From contig JBEVIU010000097.1 in assembly GCA_040510575.1 (NCBI GenBank), positions 1-16,627 of the forward strand: a stretch of 16,627 nucleotides of DNA, written 5' to 3'. The position numbers were made by a program, and so were the translations under genes. Source of the DNA: DASUMF01 sp040510575 (GTDB lineage Bacteria; Actinomycetota; Acidimicrobiia; IMCC26256; DASPTH01). The stretch's first letter is position 1. Each line of letters begins with the position of its first letter. The notes under the pieces were generated by a model that was not told the DNA's origin, made no database searches, and worked only from the letters and a program-made list of their open reading frames with translations. Below are positions 12,572 to 16,627 of this stretch, piece by piece.

Positions 12572-13237
12572 ATTCCTGACGCCCGGCGGATCCCAGAGGC
12601 GACGGTCGCCCGATTGCCGCTCTACTACCGGGCGCTCCTCGAGACGGCCGACGCCGAGATCGGCACGGTCTCCTCGGAGCGCCTGGCCGAGCTGGCGGGC
12701 GTCAACGCGGCCAAGGTGCGCAAGGACCTCTCGTTCCTGGGCTCCTACGGCACACGGGGCGTGGGGTACGACGTCGAGTACCTCCTGCACGAGATCTCCC
12801 GGGAGCTCGGGCTCACCCACGATTGGCCCGTCGCCATCGTCGGCGTCGGGAACCTGGGCCAGGCGCTGGCCAACTACCGCGGCTTCGGGGCTCGCGGCTT
12901 CGAGGTCGTCGCACTCTTCGACGCCGACTCGTCGAAGGTGGGCAAGCGGGTCGGCAACCTCGCGATCGACGCGCTCGACGACCTGCCCGACGTCGCCCGC
13001 GAGCGCGGCGTCGCGATCGGGATCATCGCCACACCCGGCCACGCCGCCCAAGAGGTGACCGACCGCCTCGTCGCCGCCGGGGTGTCGTCCATCCTCAACT
13101 TCGCACCGACGGTGGTGAGCGCCCCGCCGGGTGTCTCCTTGCGCAAGGTCGATCTCGCGATCGAGCTGCAGATCCTCTCCTTCTACCAACAGCGCCGGAT
13201 CGACGGGAACGGCGCCCGCGTCCCGACACCGCGATGA
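12572..13237 (+). CDS. rex: Redox-sensing transcriptional repressor Rex, apparent ATT start
   Basis: Rex binds operator DNA when NADH is low and releases it when NADH rises, controlling respiratory genes. From ATT 12572 the protein has 221 residues, the family length. IPEATVARLPLYYRALLE (7-24) and NAAKVRKDLSFLGSYGTRGVGYDV (45-68) form the winged-helix DNA-binding domain; VGVGNLGQAL (90-99) is the NAD(H) Rossmann motif, followed by VALFDAD and NFAP. The only canonical start in the frame, TTG 12614, would remove the conserved IPEATVAR segment, whereas ATT sits five bases after AGGAGG. In Streptomyces coelicolor rex heads rex-hemACD and Rex represses that operon and nuo, the same two systems present here. 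The stop overlaps the next ATG (ATGA). Confidence 0.93.
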   Translation: MPDARRIPEATVARLPLYYRALLETADAEIGTVSSERLAELAGVNAAKVRKDLSFLGSYGTRGVGYDVEYLLHEISRELGLTHDWPVAIVGVGNLGQALANYRGFGARGFEVVALFDADSSKVGKRVGNLAIDALDDLPDVARERGVAIGIIATPGHAAQEVTDRLVAAGVSSILNFAPTVVSAPPGVSLRKVDLAIELQILSFYQQRRIDGNGARVPTPR

Positions 13238-13872
13238 CACGCGCCGCGATCACCGGGTATCCCGCGAACCTCGTGGTCGACGGTCGCCGTTGCGTGGTGG
13301 TCGGTGGCGGTCGCATCGCGGCGCGCAAGATCGACGCTCTGCTCGCGGCCGGCGCACAGGTGCACGTGATCGCCCCCGACGTCGGTGACGAAGTGCGGGA
13401 CTGGGCCGACGGCGGACGACTGTCGCTCGAGGAGCGCGCGTTCATGCCCGCCGACCTCGATGGCGCGTGGCTCGCGACGACGGCCACCGGCGTTCCCGCG
13501 GTCGACCGTGCGGTGTACGAAGCGGGTGAGGCCAGGCGAGTGTGGGTCAACTCGGCCGACGACCCTGCCAACTGCTCGTTCACGCTCATGTCGGTCGTTC
13601 GTCGCGGGGATCTCGTCGTCACCGTCGGCACGGGTGGTCGCAGCCCGGCCCTCGCCACGTGGTTGCGCGGCCGTTTGAGCACCGAGATCGGGCCGGAGTA
13701 CGAGACCCTGCTCGCGCTGCTCTCGGACGCCAGGGAATCCCTCCGGGCCGGCGGCCGTTCCAGTGAAGACGTTGACTGGCAACAGGCGCTCGATTCCGGC
13801 ATGCTCGACCTGATCCGTGCCGGCCGCGTCGACGAAGCCAAGGAGATGCTCGCCGCATGTCTCTCCTCGTAG
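13234..13872 (+). CDS. Siroheme synthase N-terminal domain protein (precorrin-2 dehydrogenase / probable ferrochelatase)
   Basis: A 212-residue CysG N-terminal / Met8p-type protein that oxidises precorrin-2 to sirohydrochlorin with NAD+, and in some members inserts iron to form siroheme. GGGRIAARKIDALLAAGAQVHVIAPD (24-49) is the NAD-binding start, and VNSADDPANCSF (105-116) contains the conserved Asp needed for catalysis in studied homologues. The central dimerisation domain (RGDLVVTVGTGGRSPALATWLR) is also clear. The start is ATG 13234 in an ATGA overlap with rex; the frame stays open upstream within rex but that is a shadow. The C-terminus overlaps hemA by 16 bases. Its methyltransferase partner is the cobA-type gene at the right edge. 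Separate rather than fused, as in many actinobacteria. Ferrochelatase activity is uncertain. Confidence 0.9.
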   Translation: MTRAAITGYPANLVVDGRRCVVVGGGRIAARKIDALLAAGAQVHVIAPDVGDEVRDWADGGRLSLEERAFMPADLDGAWLATTATGVPAVDRAVYEAGEARRVWVNSADDPANCSFTLMSVVRRGDLVVTVGTGGRSPALATWLRGRLSTEIGPEYETLLALLSDARESLRAGGRSSEDVDWQQALDSGMLDLIRAGRVDEAKEMLAACLSS

Positions 13873-15143
13873 TCGGGCTGAACCACCGCACGGTGCCGGT
13901 GGCACTGCTCGAACGACTGTCGGTCGCACCCGAAGACCTGCCGAAGGCACTGCACGCGCTGATGCGGCGCGAACACCTCGCCGAAGCTGTGTTGCTGTCG
14001 ACCTGCAACCGCACCGAGGTGTACGCCCACGCGACGCTGTTCCACCCGGCGATGCAGGACGTGCGCGACTTCCTCGCCGACACCTCGGGGGTCGACCCCG
14101 ACGAATTTGCCGACCTGTTGTACGCCTACCACGACGACGCGGCTGTCTCACACCTGTTCGCAGTCGCCGCGGGGCTCGACTCCATGATCATCGGCGAGGG
14201 CGAGATCCTCGGCCAGGTGCGTGAGGCATGGCAGATCGCGGAGCGCGAAGCCGCGAGCGGGTCGATGTTGGATCGCACGTTCCGTCACGCGATCGAAGTC
14301 GGGAAGCGTGCCCGCACCGACACCGGGATCGGACGACACGCGGTGTCGGTGTCGTCGGCCGCCGTGTCACTCGCCACCAACCGGCTCGGATCGCTCGACG
14401 ATCGCCGCGTCCTCGTGGTCGGCGCCGGTGCCATGGGCGAAGGCATGGCCCTCGCACTCGCGGGGGCAGGCGCACGCGAGATCGTGGTGGCGAACCGCAC
14501 GCTGTCGCGCGCCGAGGAGCTCGCGGCGCGCGTCGGTGGACGCGCCATCGCGCTCGACGCCGTCACCGCAGCGCTGATCGAGTGCGATGTCGTGCTCGTG
14601 TCGACTGGTGCGCCCGACATCCTCGTCGAGCGATCCGCAGTCGAGCAGGTGATGACGAACCGTGGTGGTCGCGCCATGTTGGTCGTCGACATCGGCGTGC
14701 CGCGCAACATCGATCCCGGCGCCGCCGAGGTGTTCGGCGTGACGCTGCTCGACATCGACGACCTGCGGGCCTACGGCGAGCTGTCGCTCGAACAGCGCCG
14801 CCAAGAGATCGGCAAGGTGCGCGATCTGATCACCGACGAGCTCGACCGCCACCGCGTCGAACGCAACGCCCGCGAGGTCGCGCCGATCGTGACCGCGCTG
14901 CGCGCTCGCGCCGAAGCGTTGCGCGCCGCGGAGCTCCAGCGATCACACGCCCGACTCGAGGATCTGGCGCCGGCACAACGCGACGCAGTGGAGGCGCTGA
15001 CCCAGGCCCTCGTCAACAAGTTGCTCCACGAGCCGACCGTCCGCCTCAAGGACGCGGCCGGCTCCGCGCGGGGCGCGCTGTACGCCGACGCGGTGGTCGA
15101 GCTCTTCGGCCTGCCGGAACCCGAGTCCACCACCGACGAATGA
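13857..15143 (+). CDS. hemA: Glutamyl-tRNA reductase
   Basis: First committed enzyme of the C5 heme pathway: reduces glutamyl-tRNA(Glu) to glutamate-1-semialdehyde with NADPH. It is 428 residues. The catalytic cysteine is C50 in LLSTCNRTEVYA; GLDSMIIGEGEILGQVREAW (107-125) and the NADPH-binding VLVVGAGAMGEGMALALAGAG (185-205) are diagnostic. The C-terminal helical dimerisation domain ends with VNKLLHEPTVRLKDAAG. The ATG overlaps the end of the siroheme gene by 16 bases. hemC follows after 22 bases. No heme-regulatory or degron-like anomaly was seen. Confidence 0.97.
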   Translation: MSLLVVGLNHRTVPVALLERLSVAPEDLPKALHALMRREHLAEAVLLSTCNRTEVYAHATLFHPAMQDVRDFLADTSGVDPDEFADLLYAYHDDAAVSHLFAVAAGLDSMIIGEGEILGQVREAWQIAEREAASGSMLDRTFRHAIEVGKRARTDTGIGRHAVSVSSAAVSLATNRLGSLDDRRVLVVGAGAMGEGMALALAGAGAREIVVANRTLSRAEELAARVGGRAIALDAVTAALIECDVVLVSTGAPDILVERSAVEQVMTNRGGRAMLVVDIGVPRNIDPGAAEVFGVTLLDIDDLRAYGELSLEQRRQEIGKVRDLITDELDRHRVERNAREVAPIVTALRARAEALRAAELQRSHARLEDLAPAQRDAVEALTQALVNKLLHEPTVRLKDAAGSARGALYADAVVELFGLPEPESTTDE

Positions 15144-15165
15144 GCCCCGCGGGGGCGGTTCGCTC

Positions 15166-16050
15166 ATGACGCTGCGGATCGCGACACGCGGCAGCGCGCT
15201 CGCGCGTTGGCAAGCGGAGCGGGTGGCGACGCTGCTCGCGACGACCGACACCGAGCTGGTGATCATCACGACCAGCGGCGACGCTCGTCCCGACACGCCG
15301 ATCAGCGCCATGGGGGGCACGGGCGTGTTCGTGAAGGAGGTCGAGCAGGCGCTGTTCGACGGACGCGCCGATGTGGCGGTGCACTCGGCGAAGGACCTGC
15401 CCTCGTCGCCCCCTCCCGACGGCCTGCTCCTCGCGGCGTTCCCCGAACGCGCCGACGTTCGCGACGCGCTCGTCGGCAGCACGCTGGCCGGGCTGCCGCC
15501 CGGAGCGACGATCGGCAGCGGATCAGTGCGTCGGCGCGCCCAACTCGCCGCGATCCACCCGGCCCTGCAGTTCGCGGAGCTGCGAGGCAGCATCGTCACC
15601 CGGCTCGAGAAGGCGCCGCAGTTCGACGCCATCGTGGTGGCCGCGGCGGCGCTCGAACGGCTCGGGTTGCTCGATCAGGCCGACGAGATCCTCGACCCGT
15701 CGGTGATGCTGCCGCAGGTCGGGCAAGGCGCGCTCGCGGTCGAGTGCCGCGCCGACGACGCCGACACGCTCGCGCTCGTCTCGACCGTCAACGATCCTGC
15801 GGTCGCGCGTGCCGTCACGGCCGAGCGCGCCTTCCTCGACGGGCTGCGCGGCGGATGCGACCTCCCGTGTGGTGCGCTCGCCACGGTCCACGGTGACGAG
15901 CTGGTGCTCCAGGGCGTGCTCGCCTCCCTCGACGGCAGCACGGTGCTGCGCGGCACCGAGCGCGGCACCGAACCGGAGCACCTCGGTCGCACGCTCCTGC
16001 AGGAGCTGCTCGACCACGGCGGTTCGGAGCTCCTGGAGCGCATGCGGTGA
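15166..16050 (+). CDS. hemC: Hydroxymethylbilane synthase (porphobilinogen deaminase)
   Basis: Condenses four porphobilinogens into the linear hydroxymethylbilane using a dipyrromethane cofactor bound to a cysteine. It is 294 residues. RIATRGSALARWQA (4-17) binds substrate carboxylates, HSAKDLP (73-79) contains the catalytic D77, SVRRRAQL and LRGSIVTRL are substrate-side arginine motifs, and the cofactor cysteine is C231 in LRGGCDLPCGA. The second Cys (C235) four residues on replaces the Ile/Val usual in GGCQVPIGA-type motifs and is mildly unusual. ATG 15166, preceded by a G-rich stretch. The stop overlaps the next gene's GTG. Confidence 0.97.
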   Translation: MTLRIATRGSALARWQAERVATLLATTDTELVIITTSGDARPDTPISAMGGTGVFVKEVEQALFDGRADVAVHSAKDLPSSPPPDGLLLAAFPERADVRDALVGSTLAGLPPGATIGSGSVRRRAQLAAIHPALQFAELRGSIVTRLEKAPQFDAIVVAAAALERLGLLDQADEILDPSVMLPQVGQGALAVECRADDADTLALVSTVNDPAVARAVTAERAFLDGLRGGCDLPCGALATVHGDELVLQGVLASLDGSTVLRGTERGTEPEHLGRTLLQELLDHGGSELLERMR

Positions 16051-16627
16051 CCGTGTACCTGGTGGGCGCCGGACCCGGCGACCCCGGCCTGCTCACCGTG
16101 CGCGGCGCGGAGCTGCTCCGGGGCGCCGACGTCGTGGTGTTCGACCGCCTCGCGTCGCCCGCGTTGCTCGCCCTGGCACCGCCCGGGGCGGAGCTCATCA
16201 CCGCCGGGAAGGCCCCCGGCGCGGTCGACCTCACCCAGGACGAGATCAACCAGCTGCTCGTCGACCGCGGTCGCGCCGGCGCCTCCGTCGTTCGCCTCAA
16301 GGGCGGGGATCCCTACGTGTTCGGTCGCGGCGGCGAAGAGGCGGAGGCGCTCGCGAACGCAGGCGTGCCCTTCGAAGTGGTGCCCGGCATCACCAGCGCC
16401 ATCGGCGCCGCGGCGTACGCAGGAATTCCCGTGACCCACCGTGGCGTGTCGACCCACTTCACCGTGGTCACGGGGCACGAGGATCCGACCAAGGACCGCA
16501 CCGACGTCGACTGGCGCGCGTTGGCGCGCACCGGCGGCACGCTCGTGATCCTGATGGGCGCCGGACGCGTCGGCGACATCGCGAGCGCGTTGGTCGAGGG
16601 CGGCCTCCTGCCCGACACGCCGGTCGC
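16047..16627 (+). CDS. cobA: Uroporphyrinogen-III C-methyltransferase (SUMT), probably the front half of a CobA-HemD fusion; partial at right edge
   Basis: Methylates uroporphyrinogen III twice with SAM to give precorrin-2, the substrate of the dehydrogenase encoded four genes upstream. 193 residues are visible. VYLVGAGPGDPGLLTVRGAE (3-22), VVRLKGGDPYVFGRGGEEAE (81-100), VVPGITSAIGAAAYAGIPVTHR (111-132) and VVTGHED are the SUMT motifs, in order. Start GTG 16047 overlaps the hemC stop (GTGA). In actinobacterial heme operons the gene after hemC is commonly a SUMT fused to uroporphyrinogen-III synthase (HemD). As no separate hemD is visible, a fusion is likely, but the HemD half would lie beyond the window. 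Confidence 0.93.
   Translation, partial: MTVYLVGAGPGDPGLLTVRGAELLRGADVVVFDRLASPALLALAPPGAELITAGKAPGAVDLTQDEINQLLVDRGRAGASVVRLKGGDPYVFGRGGEEAEALANAGVPFEVVPGITSAIGAAAYAGIPVTHRGVSTHFTVVTGHEDPTKDRTDVDWRALARTGGTLVILMGAGRVGDIASALVEGGLLPDTPV

Noticed and set aside
12614..13237. rex starting at TTG 12614
   Set aside because: It has no ribosome binding site at the right distance and removes the conserved N-terminal IPEATVAR segment of the DNA-binding domain.
1..16627. CRISPR arrays, insertion sequences, tRNA or rRNA genes, toxin-antitoxin or defence genes
   Set aside because: No direct-repeat/spacer pattern, transposase, cloverleaf or defence-type domain was recognised on either strand; the region reads as core chromosome.

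Overview
The window is a very GC-rich chromosomal stretch that reads as an actinobacterium, most plausibly an Acidimicrobiia-type lineage. The taxon is an inference from gene content: a mycothiol glycosyltransferase (MshA), a YbjN protein directly behind it, a proC neighbourhood with a small excisionase-like DNA-binding protein, a rex-led heme operon, and an RsiG-like protein. No tRNA, rRNA, CRISPR array, insertion sequence or phage gene was seen.

Layout. Positions 1-4576 (minus strand) hold the front of the respiratory complex I operon in the standard order nuoA-B-C-D-E-F, with NuoF cut by the left edge; the genes abut or overlap by a few bases. A divergent intergenic region (4577-4756) separates it from a plus-strand block: a secreted coiled-coil M23 (LytM) peptidase, an RsiG-type cyclic-di-GMP/anti-sigma protein, mshA and a YbjN-domain gene. 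After a 256-bp gap rich in inverted repeats come proC, an overlapping gene of unknown function, a 64-residue helix-turn-helix protein and a SAM hydrolase/hydroxide adenosyltransferase (DUF62). The DUF62 gene leads through a chain of tiny stop-start ORFs into a 30-residue membrane peptide. A seven-helix membrane protein lies convergent on the minus strand. Divergent from it runs rex, then a siroheme synthase N-domain protein (precorrin-2 dehydrogenase type), hemA, hemC and a cobA/hemD-type methyltransferase cut by the right edge.

How it works together. Complex I makes NAD+ from NADH and feeds the quinone pool. Rex senses the NADH/NAD+ ratio and in Streptomyces controls both nuo and its own rex-hem operon, so the two ends of this window are probably linked by redox control. 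The heme/siroheme genes take glutamyl-tRNA to uroporphyrinogen III and on toward siroheme. MshA starts mycothiol synthesis, the thiol redox buffer of actinobacteria.

Most notable observations: (i) the RsiG-like protein carries a perfect E-x3-S-x2-R-x3-Q-x3-D cyclic-di-GMP signature and, exactly 100 residues later, a second copy with Gln replaced by Phe; (ii) a 14-bp tandem repeat behind the DUF62 gene creates five successive ATGA stop-start junctions that step ribosomes through four mini-ORFs to a membrane peptide; (iii) rex appears to start at a rare ATT codon; (iv) the DUF62 enzyme has Ala where the family's proposed catalytic His sits.
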